Notes: generated by a model from the letters alone, not told the origin. Shown: positions 48,733 to 59,900, counted from the stretch's first letter. The stretch is 64,000 nt of DNA from Balneolaceae bacterium (GCA_007694095.1 RECI01000176.1:1-64000), one strand, 5' to 3'. Translations and numbers: made by a program.

Positions 48733-50040
48733 TTATACAAAAGGGGTTATGCCAGGCATGGGAACTTTCAGATCGCTGAATTTCGGTATAGTTTCCCAGC
48801 TGAGATTATCGGGGCCTAATTGCTCCTCTGAGTTCAACGCCTGTTCAACTGAAATTCTTCTTCCGGTATAGGCGGCCATGCGACCCATAATAGCTACCAG
48901 TGTACTGTTCGTCATGTATTCCCCATCATTGATAGGAATACCCCGGCGAATTGCAGCAAACAATTCATCATGCTGGGTTTGGTACATATTATTCTCTTCA
49001 CCATCATATGACCAGTTATTTCGCGCACTTATTGAATGCTGATTCCGTGAAACACTCGCGATGGCAACACCATCAGAACCGTAGATCTCGGCTTTATAAC
49101 TATTTTCACAGTTTGGCTGCTGCCTGCTGAAATGAAATCCTTTCGCGCCATTTGCATACTCGTAGGTTATGGCAAAGTGATCGTATATATCGCCAAACTC
49201 AGGTTCAACCCTTACCTGTCTGCCACCGGTTCCCATAGCACTTACAGGAAGCTGATCTCCCATTGCCCACTGCATAAAGTCGATACTGTGCACTGCCTGT
49301 TCCACAATGTGGTCGCCGGACATCCAGTTATAATAAATCCAGTTTCTCAACTGGAACTCTTCGTCGCTCCAATCGGCAGGCCTTTGGTCGAATCGGGCAG
49401 CACCGGTATTATATGTATTGTAGATGGTTCTGATATCACCTACCGCACCATTAAGAATCCGTTCATAAATTGCCCTTTTGGGATAATGATACCGCCAGCA
49501 AAAACCTGAAACTATGGAGAGCTCTTTCTCCCGGGCTTTCCTTACTGCTTCAAACATCCTGCGAACTCCGGGAGCATCCACAGCAACAGGCTTTTCGACA
49601 AACATATGAAGCCCTGCATCAACTGAAGCCTCAACATGGCCGGGCCTAAAACCCGGAGGCGCTCCGTGGATCACAACATCTATACCGGAACTAATTACAT
49701 CTTTATATGAATCAAATCCAACGAACTGGCGCTCTTCAGGTACATTAATCTTATCGCCATGTCGTTGTCTAAGTACAAAAAGTGCGTTCTCAATCTTGTC
49801 CGGAAAAATATCACATACGGCAACAAGTTCAACATTCGGATCCGCATTCAGTGCCTGGTTCGCGGCACCTGTACCACGGCCGCCACAACCGATAAGCCCA
49901 ACCTTTAGTTTAACATCCGGGCTCAGTGCCTTGTCGCTCACCAAAGCTTCCTGGGTAGAACATGCAGTAAGGGGCAGCATAGTTCCTGCAACGGCCATAC
50001 TTGATAATTTTAAAAATTCTCGTCTGTTATGTTTCTTCAT
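48733..50040 (-). CDS. Gfo/Idh/MocA-family oxidoreductase with Tat-like signal
   Basis: NRREFLKLSSMAVAGTMLPLTAC; VGLIGCGGRGTGAANQAL, FVEKPVAVDAPGVRRM. Confidence 0.93.
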   Translation of the reverse strand: MKKHNRREFLKLSSMAVAGTMLPLTACSTQEALVSDKALSPDVKLKVGLIGCGGRGTGAANQALNADPNVELVAVCDIFPDKIENALFVLRQRHGDKINVPEERQFVGFDSYKDVISSGIDVVIHGAPPGFRPGHVEASVDAGLHMFVEKPVAVDAPGVRRMFEAVRKAREKELSIVSGFCWRYHYPKRAIYERILNGAVGDIRTIYNTYNTGAARFDQRPADWSDEEFQLRNWIYYNWMSGDHIVEQAVHSIDFMQWAMGDQLPVSAMGTGGRQVRVEPEFGDIYDHFAITYEYANGAKGFHFSRQQPNCENSYKAEIYGSDGVAIASVSRNQHSISARNNWSYDGEENNMYQTQHDELFAAIRRGIPINDGEYMTNSTLVAIMGRMAAYTGRRISVEQALNSEEQLGPDNLSWETIPKFSDLKVPMPGITPFV

Positions 50041-50237
50041 TTCTGTTTATTCGTGAGATTTATAAATGAGATTGGAACCTGTTATTTAATAAAATTCTTG
50101 GAGTCTGTTTGACTCAATTCTTTTTTATCCTAACGTTTAAGATTTAAAAAACCTGATTCACAGACAAGCGTATTTCTTTTCTTTAAAGTAAAATTTTGTT
50201 CAGAAGCGAAAGTGATTGTAAAACGTATGTAATTAAT

Positions 50238-51062
50238 CTAAATTTTCATTGCCAGGGAATAGATGCCGTTTCCTTTGTTATTTTTGGTATATACATCAGC
50301 AAGATTCATCAAAAGGCAAAATGGCAGTACAACCGGGTAGTAAAAAAGTAAGGGAAATATTGCAAAAAGTTTCAGTTTATTGAACCCGATCATAGGCCAT
50401 TTTACTGAAATAATCCATGACAGCCTACCCCAGTATCCATAGGTGTAGTGTGTTTTTTCGGGCAACAAATCAGCTTCTATCAGTTTTTTTTCTATATCGT
50501 CTTTTGAATAACCGGTACGCGCGTGCTCGCCTACAAATGAGTTTTCCACTCCGGCATCACTCTCTGAATAGTGTGATGGTGAGTGCATCAGGAAAAAACC
50601 ACCTCTTTTCAGGCAGTTACTCAGGTTTTTGATAACTCTCTCATCCTCTTCGATGTGTTCAAGAACATCAATACAGATCACGGCATCGAACTTGTCTTTT
50701 GATACATATTCCAATAGATCGGCCTTTTCAAAGGAAATTCTTCCTTTATTCATCTCATCCCGAAAAAAATGGCGGTTATCCTCAAGATAATCTTCTTTTA
50801 CATCCACGCTGTTAATTCGTATATGTTCAAACTTTTCCAGCAAAAAACGGTCGTACTGACCAAAACCAGAACCCGCATCCAGCAAACTCCAGGTTCCCTG
50901 CCGATCAAGTTCCCCGCCTTTCTCCAACAGAATTCGCCTCATGTGCCAGCTGCGCAGAAAGAACATGTCGAGCAAAAAATAAAATAGCCTTCGCAATTTA
51001 TTTGAACCCTTGATAATTCCAGCAAAAGAATTTTTTACAGGATCATAGTCAATTTTACTCAT
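50238..51062 (-). CDS. Class I SAM-dependent methyltransferase
   Basis: LLDAGSGFGQYDRFLL, DAVICIDVLEHIEEDERVIKNLSNCLKRGG. Confidence 0.88.
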   Translation of the reverse strand: MSKIDYDPVKNSFAGIIKGSNKLRRLFYFLLDMFFLRSWHMRRILLEKGGELDRQGTWSLLDAGSGFGQYDRFLLEKFEHIRINSVDVKEDYLEDNRHFFRDEMNKGRISFEKADLLEYVSKDKFDAVICIDVLEHIEEDERVIKNLSNCLKRGGFFLMHSPSHYSESDAGVENSFVGEHARTGYSKDDIEKKLIEADLLPEKTHYTYGYWGRLSWIISVKWPMIGFNKLKLFAIFPLLFYYPVVLPFCLLMNLADVYTKNNKGNGIYSLAMKI

Positions 51063-52033
51063 AAACCTATTTTCTCATATATGCCCGGTTTTTGATCTTT
51101 TACCTGCCCCTTGTTGATCATCTCTCCTAAAAAGCCGATAGAAAAAAACTGAACTCCAACCACAATTAAAAGAATTCCAAGAAACAGGAGAGGCCGGTTT
51201 GCAAGGGGTTCACCCAGAAAAATTTTGAGATAGGCAAGCCAGCCGCTGATTGCCGCACCTGTGATCAAAAATAAAACACCGAATAATCCGAAAAAATGCA
51301 TCGGCCGGTGCATATACCGGTTTACAAATAACAATGTAAGAAGGTCCAAAAACCCGTTCAAAAACCTGGAAATCCCAAATTTTGTTTTCCCGTATTTCCT
51401 GGGGTGATGTTTAACCACTTTTTCTGATATTTTGCTAAACCCCTTCCACTTCGCCAGCAGCGGAACATACCTGTGCATTTCCCCGTACAGGAAAATACTA
51501 TCTGTTACTTCTTTTCGATATGCTTTGAGACCACAGTTAAAATCATGTAGTTTTATTCCGGTTGTAAGCCTGGTAATGGCATTAAAAAATCGTGAAGGAA
51601 CTGTTTTAGAAATGGGGTCGTGACGTACTTTTTTCCAACCGCTCACCATATCGGCGCCATCTTTAAGCATGGCCACCAGCTCCGGGATTTCAAACGGATC
51701 GTCCTGCATGTCTGCATCCATCGTAACAATATAGGTGCCTTTTGCAGCTTCAAACCCCGCCTGAAGTGCATCACTTTTCCCGTAATTTCTGCGGAACCTG
51801 ATTGCTCTCACAAAGTGAAACTGACCGGATAACTTCGTAATAACGTCCCACGAAAAATCATCTGAACCGTCATCTACAAAGATTACTTCAAAAGAATAGC
51901 CGTCAACTGCCTTGATGATTTGATTTGTAAGTTCATGCAGTGACTGTTCTTCGTTGAATAGTGGAATCACTATACTTATCTCCGGTTTATTTCCGGTTTG
52001 ATAATCAGTTTTATTTTCTTTTTTTGATGCCAA
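51059..52033 (-). CDS. Family 2 glycosyltransferase (DPM1/GtrB-like)
   Basis: SIVIPLFNEEQSLHELTNQI, VDDGSDDFSWDVI, TMDADMQDDPFEIPEL, two C-terminal TMs. Confidence 0.92.
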   Translation of the reverse strand: MASKKENKTDYQTGNKPEISIVIPLFNEEQSLHELTNQIIKAVDGYSFEVIFVDDGSDDFSWDVITKLSGQFHFVRAIRFRRNYGKSDALQAGFEAAKGTYIVTMDADMQDDPFEIPELVAMLKDGADMVSGWKKVRHDPISKTVPSRFFNAITRLTTGIKLHDFNCGLKAYRKEVTDSIFLYGEMHRYVPLLAKWKGFSKISEKVVKHHPRKYGKTKFGISRFLNGFLDLLTLLFVNRYMHRPMHFFGLFGVLFLITGAAISGWLAYLKIFLGEPLANRPLLFLGILLIVVGVQFFSIGFLGEMINKGQVKDQKPGIYEKIGL

Positions 52034-52111
52034 GAGCTTGCAAGTTCAATTATTTTACATGAACATATATACATACGTTTTCCAATCACAAAAATAAAAG
52101 ATTTCGATGCC

Positions 52112-52450
52112 ATGAAGAAACTCTATTATTCAATCGGTGAGATTAGCGAAATAACATCCGTTGAGCCACATGTTTTGCGCTATTGGGAAACAATTTTTAA
52201 AGAACTTTCACCAAGGAAAAATAAAGCCGGTAACCGGATTTATCGTGAAAAAGATATTACGTTTATCCTTCAGCTCAGGGAGCTTATCGTAGAAAAAAAA
52301 TTCAGCACGGCAGGAGCCAAAAAAATTCTGGAAAAGCAAATCCAAGACTCCGGATCAAATCCGGAAGAAGAAGCAGATTTACCTTACGAAACTCAAAAAG
52401 ATCTGAAAGAAATCAGGCTTTTTCTGCAAAAACTGGCAGAAAAATTATAA
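52112..52450 (+). CDS. MerR-family transcriptional regulator
   Basis: YYSIGEISEITSVEPHVLRYWETIFKELSPRKNKAGNRIYREKDI. Confidence 0.9.
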   Translation: MKKLYYSIGEISEITSVEPHVLRYWETIFKELSPRKNKAGNRIYREKDITFILQLRELIVEKKFSTAGAKKILEKQIQDSGSNPEEEADLPYETQKDLKEIRLFLQKLAEKL

Positions 52451-52456
52451 ATCAAT

Positions 52457-53395
52457 TCAGGCCGCTTCAATCGTTTTAGTGGATGCAAACCCTGTAATCA
52501 GCAGGTAGAGCAGTTGTGCACAGATAAGGATTGCCACACTCACAAGATGCATCACCTGGAGAACCCCCGGCATATCAAACCACTCCATCCCGACCCCGAT
52601 AAAAATCTGAAGTACAATCAATCCGCCAATTATCCATCCGATGAATTTCAGGCGTTCCGGGGCATTCAATTTTTTATTTTGATAAATCAATACTCCGGCA
52701 AGAATGACTAAAAGCCAGGAAAAGCTTCGGTGTACTTCATAGAGCCAGCCAAGGGTATCGATCCATGCTGTTCGGGGTAAAATCAATACATTTTTTGCTA
52801 CATCAACGGATTCCCGTACCTGGGTACCGAGTACAAGCTGAATCAGGGTCAAAAAAAGAACACCACCCGAAATCCACAACAATTTCCGTTTTGTTCCATC
52901 ACAAATGGAAATACTTAACCGGCTGCTCATGGCGCGGAATGTGGCAAACAAAAGGGCAGCCAGGATAATCATGGCAACTACCATGTGAATCGTAATCATA
53001 CCCGCGCTTAGACCAGAGCGGACCACCTGGCCTCCAAGCCAGCCCTGAAACAGCACAAGAATAAACGCAAAACCTGACGTTACTGTGATTAACCTATCAG
53101 TTTTCCTGTATTTAAATGAAAGAGCGAAAGTCAGGGTTATTAAAAATCCAATCAGAACACCTACAAGCCGGTTCACATACTCGAGCCAGGTGTGCAGAGG
53201 GTTAAAAAGGGAAGCATCATACTGTGGCGGCAAATCGGCTGCATTAACAGGCGGTATCCACATTCCAAAACATTGCGGCCAGTCGGGGCAGCCCAGGCCC
53301 GCACCCACTGCACGTACAAGACCGCCGATAAATATAAGCACAAGGGTAGCAATCACAGTTGTGAGTGCAGTTTTTTGGTAAAGATTCAGATTCAT
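52457..53395 (-). CDS. ctaA: Heme A synthase (COX15/CtaA)
   Basis: FIGGLVRAVGAGLGCPDWPQCFG, conserved His in TMs. Confidence 0.92.
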   Translation of the reverse strand: MNLNLYQKTALTTVIATLVLIFIGGLVRAVGAGLGCPDWPQCFGMWIPPVNAADLPPQYDASLFNPLHTWLEYVNRLVGVLIGFLITLTFALSFKYRKTDRLITVTSGFAFILVLFQGWLGGQVVRSGLSAGMITIHMVVAMIILAALLFATFRAMSSRLSISICDGTKRKLLWISGGVLFLTLIQLVLGTQVRESVDVAKNVLILPRTAWIDTLGWLYEVHRSFSWLLVILAGVLIYQNKKLNAPERLKFIGWIIGGLIVLQIFIGVGMEWFDMPGVLQVMHLVSVAILICAQLLYLLITGFASTKTIEAA

Positions 53396-53543
53396 TCAGA
53401 TTTCACAATTATTTGAGATGTTTTTAGCGGCTTAAATTGCCTGCAACAACGTAAAGTTTACTTTAATAATTTGAATTGGATATTAATTTCACATATCACT
53501 TTCAAAATGGTTAATTTCTGCCGTCTAAAAATAAGCCCAATTC

Positions 53544-54449
53544 ATGAACAGAGCTACTGCCGAAAATTTTACTTTTAAGAATATTATCGGGATTGTGAGC
53601 ACCTATTATGAGCTAACCAAGCCAGGGATCACATTTTCTGTACTTGCTAGCATGCTTATCGGTTTTCTGATGGGCTCGGCTGCCGGGATTGATATTATGC
53701 TTATGATACACGCAGCCCTTGGCACTTACCTGATCGCTGCCGGAACTTCTGCCCATAATATGTTTCTGGAACGCGATCTTGATGGTCTCATGAAACGGAC
53801 CAGCAAACGGCCGCTGCCTGCATACCGTATTGAACCCAGGCAAAGTTTTATATTTTCGATGACTCTCATCTTACTTGGCCTTGCTTACCTGCTGATGATG
53901 GTAAACATCATTGCCGGTTTGGTTTCTCTTGCTACAACGGTAATATATCTTTTCGCTTATACTCCTTTGAAGCGGGTCTCGGCTTTAAATGTATTTGTTG
54001 GTGCCATTCCGGGTGCCTTGCCCGTAGTAGGCGGTTGGGCAGCTGCAACCGGCACTGTTTTTGAGCATGGAATGTGGATTCTTTTTGGAATTATTTACTG
54101 CTGGCAAATTCCTCATGTAATCGCTATTGCCTGGGTTTGTAAAGGCGACTATGAACACGCAGGTTTTAAAATGCTCCCTAAAAACGATCCTCACGGCTTA
54201 AAAGCTGCTGTCTGGATCATTGTGCCATTACTCATACTTTTCCCAACTGTTTATAAACTATATGTGATGGATCTTGTGAGCTGGATATATCTCGGCGGGG
54301 CATTATTAACAACAGTTGGATATCTCTATTACGGTATTCGATTTGCCATCGCAAGAGATAAGCTCACCGCGAAACCCCTCATGTTTGCCTCGTTCGTTTA
54401 CCTGCCGCTTATCTGGATTTTTATTTTCACCGATTGGGTAATTTTATAA
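53544..54449 (+). CDS. ctaB: Protoheme IX farnesyltransferase (heme O synthase)
   Basis: YELTKPGITFSVLASMLIGF, HNMFLERDLDGLMKRTSKRPLPA, YTPLKRVSALNVFVGAIPGALPVVGGW. Confidence 0.95.
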   Translation: MNRATAENFTFKNIIGIVSTYYELTKPGITFSVLASMLIGFLMGSAAGIDIMLMIHAALGTYLIAAGTSAHNMFLERDLDGLMKRTSKRPLPAYRIEPRQSFIFSMTLILLGLAYLLMMVNIIAGLVSLATTVIYLFAYTPLKRVSALNVFVGAIPGALPVVGGWAAATGTVFEHGMWILFGIIYCWQIPHVIAIAWVCKGDYEHAGFKMLPKNDPHGLKAAVWIIVPLLILFPTVYKLYVMDLVSWIYLGGALLTTVGYLYYGIRFAIARDKLTAKPLMFASFVYLPLIWIFIFTDWVIL

Positions 54450-54539
54450 TCGGGTAATAGTACTCCATATAGAGATTGCCGGGGAACTAATCTCCTGGTG
54501 AGCTCCAAACAAATCGATACCCACGAAAAGAACTCCGTT

Positions 54540-54579
54540 TTAACCCGGATCTCTTGGCTTGGTGAGATATCCGGGTTAA
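54540..54579. repeat. Palindrome TTAACCCGGATCTCTTGGCTTGGTGAGATATCCGGGTTAA, copy 2
   Basis: Near-identical to 3500-3535; between convergent ctaB and desaturase genes. Confidence 0.8.
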
Positions 54580-55679
54580 GCTTCAGCATACTTGAAATTT
54601 GGATCGCCAAATTTTTTAAGTGTCCGGTAGTGAGATGCCACAGCCTCTGAAAACGTCTCGTGCTGGTTGTAGGGAATACCGAACTCATTGGCGGTTTTTT
54701 CTACGATGTGGCTTATGTCGGGGTAATGGATACTGCAAACTTTTGGAAAAAGGTGATGTTCTATCTGGAAGTTGAGGCCACCAACATACCAGCATAACAG
54801 TTTGTTTTTTCTCGCAAAGTTATTGGTTGTCACCATTTCATGAATCACCCAGTGCTCATCTATCATGTTATTTTCATCAGGCGTTGGGTGATCTGTTTCC
54901 TCAACCACATGTGCCAGCTGGAAAATAATCCCGAGAATTAACCCGGCCGTAAGGTGAAGTGTTACAAAACCGATAACCAGATGATACCAGGCTATTTCAA
55001 GCAATAACATCGGTATAGCAAGCATATAGAAGTAATAAAAAGCTTTTGTGCCGATCAAAATTAAAAGTTCACTAACCGGATGGTTTTTATTGTCGTAAGG
55101 CCCAATATTAGCCTTGAAAAAGTTCTTGTAATCTTTGATAAAAACCCAAAAAAGTGTTGCAAAACTATATGCAAAAAAAGCCAGGATGTGTTGCACCCGG
55201 TGTACGGCCTTGTACTCTGAGTGTGGTGATAACCGGATGAAATCAGCTACTTCCAAATCTTCATCATGTCCATGAATATTGGTGTATGTGTGATGTATAA
55301 TGTTATGGGTAATTTTCCAGATGTAACCGTTTGCCCCTAACAAGTCGAATGTATATCCAAGCGCTGAATTCACATATTTATTCGATGAATAGGCGCCATG
55401 TAACGCGTCATGAGATACCGAAAATCCGATTCCTGCCATACCTATACCCATCAAAAAAGTGAGAAACCACATCACATTTAACGAGAAATTGCCTGATATG
55501 ATAAGGAAGTATGACCCGAAATAGAGTGTTAACAAAATGATGGTTTTCAACACCATCTGGAAATTGGCATGCTTTGAAATTCCCTTTTCATCAAAATAGT
55601 CATTCACCCTCTGCTTTACAGTTTGACTGAATTCCCTGCTTATTCGATTATTGAACGTTACCTTTTGTACAGTGCCCAT
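54576..55679 (-). CDS. Acyl-CoA/fatty-acid desaturase
   Basis: Histidine boxes HDALHGA, HNIIHHTYTN, QIEHHLFP. Confidence 0.92.
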   Translation of the reverse strand: MGTVQKVTFNNRISREFSQTVKQRVNDYFDEKGISKHANFQMVLKTIILLTLYFGSYFLIISGNFSLNVMWFLTFLMGIGMAGIGFSVSHDALHGAYSSNKYVNSALGYTFDLLGANGYIWKITHNIIHHTYTNIHGHDEDLEVADFIRLSPHSEYKAVHRVQHILAFFAYSFATLFWVFIKDYKNFFKANIGPYDNKNHPVSELLILIGTKAFYYFYMLAIPMLLLEIAWYHLVIGFVTLHLTAGLILGIIFQLAHVVEETDHPTPDENNMIDEHWVIHEMVTTNNFARKNKLLCWYVGGLNFQIEHHLFPKVCSIHYPDISHIVEKTANEFGIPYNQHETFSEAVASHYRTLKKFGDPNFKYAEA

Positions 55680-55918
55680 AGTTTATTTAAATAATTTGTA
55701 CCAAGTTACATAGTTATAATAACTTTGTACAGTAATTATATTGTTACCATTTTATTCCACATTCGATCGTCCGGTGCCTCTATTCAGGAGTCCTTGACCC
55801 CAAGAGGGTTGTGTTCCTTTGGTGACAGCTTGGATGGCGGCCTCAGCTCCATTCTGGCCTTGTTTATGACAGACAGGATACTGATCCATGGGGATGTCTG
55901 TGGCACGTCCCGGGTACA

Positions 55919-58342
55919 TCATATGGCAGGATACTTTGATGGATTTGCGGAATTCATCATGCCATATACTTTTTCGATGATATCTTCCGCATTTGGTTTG
56001 GAAAAGTAATCGCCATCTGATGCAAATGCCGGGCGATGTGGTTTGGCGGCCAGGCAGGTTGCCTCAGAGTCGAGATAGTTGAAGCCGCCGTGTTCGTCGA
56101 TCACTTTTTGCATCATGAAAGCTGTTGCCCCGCCGGGAACATCTTCATCTACAAAAAGAATCCTGTTGGTTTTTTTCAGGGATTCCAGAATAACCCGGTT
56201 CCGGTCGAATGGCAACAGGGTTCTTACATCAATCAATTCGACGGAAATACCCAGTTCAGTTAAATCGGGCAGAACAGTTTCTATAAGATTGCAGGTTGAT
56301 CCGTACGATACAAGGGTAATATCACTGCCTTCATGGATAACTTTCGGTATGCCAAGCGGCACGGTAAATTCTCCGAGGTTTTCCGGCATTTTTTCTTTTA
56401 ACCTGTAAGAATTCAGCGGTTCAATTACTATGGCTGGATCATCACCCTGCATCAGTGTGTTGTAAAAACCTGCCGCATCGGTCAAATTGCGCGGCACACA
56501 AACATACACGCCTCTCACTCCATGGATAATCATTCCCATAGGCGAACCGGCATGCCATATACCTTCGAGTCTGTGCCCGCGAGTTCTTACAATAAGCGGA
56601 TAAGCCTGCCCGCCTTTCGTCCGGTAACGCAGGCTTGCTACATCGTCACTTAGCCCCTGAAAGCAGAAAAGCAGGTAATCAAGATACTGAATCTCGGCTA
56701 TTGGCCTTAATCCGCGAAGAGATAACCCAATACCCTGCCCCAAAATAGTCGCTTCCCGGATACCGGTGTCACTCACACGGATTTCTCCATATTTCTCCTG
56801 CATTCCTTCGAGACCCAGGTTCACGTCACCCAGTTTACCTACATCTTCACCAAACACAATTGCATTGGGATATCGGGTAAAAAGTGCATCAAAATTGTTT
56901 CGGAGAACTACTCTTCCATCAGCTAACCGGCCATTTTTTACATAAACCGGCTCAATTTCCTTTACATGCAGCGGGGAAAATCGGGTTTCACTGTAAAGGT
57001 GCGAATTATAGCGTTCTTTGTTTAATGAATTTTGTTTTTCCAGCCAGCCTGCCAGCTCTTTTACAGGTTCAGATTCGACTCCACGTAAAGAAATTGCAGC
57101 CCGTCTTGCCGCTTTCATTACATCACGGCGTATCAATTTACTTTTCCTGGAAAGCGATGAATGCAGATCTTTTAATTTTAAAATATCTGGATGTTCATTT
57201 CCCACTTTTCCAAGAAGTTTTAAAAGTTCAGCCTTCTCTTTATTAATTGGGCTTTGAAATGCTTCCCAGGCTTTTTTCTGCTCTCGAAGAACTTCTTCCC
57301 TGGCTTCGGCATCTAACTGATCCAATTCCTTATCGTCCGCTATTTCTTCATTTATTATCCAGTTTCTGAACTTTTCGATACAACAGTGGTTTGTTTCCCA
57401 TTCCAGCCTTTCATCACTCTTATACCGTTCATGAGAGCCTGAAGTCGAGTGGCCCAGAGGCTGTGTAACTTCGTCTACGTGAATGAGCACTGGAACATGT
57501 TCTTCCCTTGCTATGGCTTCCGCTTCACTGTAAACCGCTAATAGTTCTTCATAGTCCCAGGCTTTTACCGTAAAGATTTCAAAACCTTCTTCCGTCTGAG
57601 TCCGTTTAAATCCCTTAAGGGCTTTCGATATGCTTTCTTTTATTGTCTGATATTTTTTTTCAACCGAAATTCCGTAACCATCATCCCAAACGGATAACAC
57701 CAGGGGAACCTGCAAAACTCCTGCTGCATTCATTGTTTCCCAGAAAAGCCCTTCAGAGGTACTGGCATCCCCGATTGTACCCCATGCAATTTCATTTCCA
57801 TTGATCGAAAAGTCGGTCCAATCTTGCAGTTCAGTGCAATGGCGATAAATCTTTGAGGCCTGAGCAAGGCCAAGCAGTCTTGGCATCTGGCCGGCTGTAG
57901 GAGAAAGGTCGGCTGATGTATTTTTCATCTTTGTTTGCGACTTCCAGTTACCATCTTCATCAATAAGGCGAGTGGAATAATGGGAGTTCATTTGGCGGCC
58001 TGCTGAATTCGGCTCTTCATTTACGTCTGTATTCGCATAAACCTGGGCAAAAAATTGGGAAATGGTAAGTTCGTCAATTGCCAGCATGAATGTCTGATCG
58101 CGATAATAGCCGGAGCGAAAATCTCCTTTTTTGAAAAATTTGGCCATAACAAGCTGGGGTATCTCTTTTCCGTCACCAAAAATTCCAAATTTGGCTTTGC
58201 CGGTGAGTACCTCTTTTCTCCCCAAGAGCGAAATCTCGCGGCTTATACGCGCAATTTTATAATCCCTGAGGATTTCACTGGTTTGCACTTCGGAATATTT
58301 TATTTGTGTTGCTTCGCTGCTTGTCATGTCAAATTTATGCAT
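55919..58342 (-). CDS. Fused alpha/beta E1 component of a 2-oxoacid dehydrogenase
   Basis: N-terminal E1-alpha (GEVTQPLGHSTSGSHERYKSDERLEWE region) and C-terminal E1-beta (VFGEDVGKLGDVNLGLEGMQEKYG, AEIQYLDYLLFCFQGLSD). Confidence 0.9.
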   Translation of the reverse strand: MHKFDMTSSEATQIKYSEVQTSEILRDYKIARISREISLLGRKEVLTGKAKFGIFGDGKEIPQLVMAKFFKKGDFRSGYYRDQTFMLAIDELTISQFFAQVYANTDVNEEPNSAGRQMNSHYSTRLIDEDGNWKSQTKMKNTSADLSPTAGQMPRLLGLAQASKIYRHCTELQDWTDFSINGNEIAWGTIGDASTSEGLFWETMNAAGVLQVPLVLSVWDDGYGISVEKKYQTIKESISKALKGFKRTQTEEGFEIFTVKAWDYEELLAVYSEAEAIAREEHVPVLIHVDEVTQPLGHSTSGSHERYKSDERLEWETNHCCIEKFRNWIINEEIADDKELDQLDAEAREEVLREQKKAWEAFQSPINKEKAELLKLLGKVGNEHPDILKLKDLHSSLSRKSKLIRRDVMKAARRAAISLRGVESEPVKELAGWLEKQNSLNKERYNSHLYSETRFSPLHVKEIEPVYVKNGRLADGRVVLRNNFDALFTRYPNAIVFGEDVGKLGDVNLGLEGMQEKYGEIRVSDTGIREATILGQGIGLSLRGLRPIAEIQYLDYLLFCFQGLSDDVASLRYRTKGGQAYPLIVRTRGHRLEGIWHAGSPMGMIIHGVRGVYVCVPRNLTDAAGFYNTLMQGDDPAIVIEPLNSYRLKEKMPENLGEFTVPLGIPKVIHEGSDITLVSYGSTCNLIETVLPDLTELGISVELIDVRTLLPFDRNRVILESLKKTNRILFVDEDVPGGATAFMMQKVIDEHGGFNYLDSEATCLAAKPHRPAFASDGDYFSKPNAEDIIEKVYGMMNSANPSKYPAI

Positions 58343-58508
58343 CTGGTTATTTTCAGACTTTACCGAATTTTGACGGGCAAACCTATAATAAGATGTTGTG
58401 TACTATTTACAAAATCGGAGTAGAAAACAAGGGGGAATTTTCTCTCCCCCCTGTCCATTTTTTAAAAAACAGGTAAAAAATATTCGCAATTTGCGAATTA
58501 ACGGCAGT

Positions 58509-59900
58509 TTATTCGGTAAAACCACCTTTTGTCATATTCATCGGGTTCAGAGCTTTCTCAAGTTCCTCATCCGATAAATTAGTCATTTCCCTGGCAACAT
58601 CTATCACGGCTCTATCTTCCGCAAAGGCTGTTTTTGCAATCTTAGCAGCTTTATCATAGCCGATTAAAGGGTTCAGGGCAGTTACAAGAATCGGGTTTTT
58701 TCCAACCATCTGATTAATCACATCCTTTCGGGCAATCAGGCCGCTCACAGATTTATCTGCAAAGGTAGTGGCTGCATTGGCAAGTGTGCTGATGGATTGG
58801 AGCAGATTGTGTGCGGCTACAGGTAACATCACGTTCAATTCAAAATTTCCTGATTGTCCTGCAATTGTGATAGTTGCATCATTCCCGATAACCTGTGCAC
58901 ATACCATTGTGAGTGATTCTTCAATAACCGGGTTAACTTTCCCCGGCATTATGGATGAACCGGGCTGAAGTGCCATTAATTGAACTTCTCCAAGGCCGCT
59001 GTTAGGCCCGGAATTCATCCAGCGGAAATCGTTTCCGATTTTTAACAGGCTCACTGCAAGTGTCTTCAGCTGTCCGGATAATTCAACAGGAGCGTCAATT
59101 GTTGCTTGTGCTTCAAAGTGATTTTCAGCTTCAATAAAATCCACTTCTGTTTTTGAGGCCACTTCTTCGGCAAACCTGCGTCCAAACTCGCTATGAGTGT
59201 TAATCCCGGTACCAACTGCTGTTCCGCCCTGCGGCAGTTCTTTCATACGCACCAGGGCCGATTCTATCCGGCCTATAGATAGTTCGATCTGCCTTGCATA
59301 GCCACTGAATTCCTGTTCAATGGTAACCGGCATGGCGTCCATAAGGTGAGTGCGGCCTGTTTTAACTACATCCTTAAGTTCTTCGCCTTTTGCAAGCAAT
59401 GTTTTATGCAAATGCTCAAGAGCAGGTATCAATTTATCTTTTACAGATAAAACAGCGGCTATACGGATTGCGGTTGGAATTACATCATTTGAGCTTTGAC
59501 CAAAATTGACATGATCGTTGGGATGGATGTTTTTGTCACTTTCTGATTTTAGCTCATTGGCACGTTTTGCAATGATTTCATTCGCATTCATATTTGTTGA
59601 GGTGCCTGAACCTGTCTGGAAAATATCGAGTACAAAATCTTGGTTAAATTTGCCGTCAATAACTTCCTGTGATGCTTTTTGAATTGCATCGGCGGCTGCC
59701 GGATCAAGAAGCCCGAGGTCAGCATTTACTTTGGCGGCTGCCTGCTTGATGCGACCGACTGCCGCTATAAAATCAGCGCTGAATCGAATGTCGCTGATCT
59801 GAAAATTTTCTAATGCACGTTGTGTCTGAGCTCCGTAATAGGCGCCGGCTGGCACTTTTACTTCGCCCATGGAGTCTTTTTCAATTCTGAATTCTGCCAT
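58509..59900 (-). CDS. fumC: Class II fumarate hydratase
   Basis: GSGTSTNMNANEIIAKRA, GRTHLMDAMPVTIEQEFSGY, GSSIMPGKVNPVIEESL. Confidence 0.96.
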   Translation of the reverse strand: MAEFRIEKDSMGEVKVPAGAYYGAQTQRALENFQISDIRFSADFIAAVGRIKQAAAKVNADLGLLDPAAADAIQKASQEVIDGKFNQDFVLDIFQTGSGTSTNMNANEIIAKRANELKSESDKNIHPNDHVNFGQSSNDVIPTAIRIAAVLSVKDKLIPALEHLHKTLLAKGEELKDVVKTGRTHLMDAMPVTIEQEFSGYARQIELSIGRIESALVRMKELPQGGTAVGTGINTHSEFGRRFAEEVASKTEVDFIEAENHFEAQATIDAPVELSGQLKTLAVSLLKIGNDFRWMNSGPNSGLGEVQLMALQPGSSIMPGKVNPVIEESLTMVCAQVIGNDATITIAGQSGNFELNVMLPVAAHNLLQSISTLANAATTFADKSVSGLIARKDVINQMVGKNPILVTALNPLIGYDKAAKIAKTAFAEDRAVIDVAREMTNLSDEELEKALNPMNMTKGGFTE

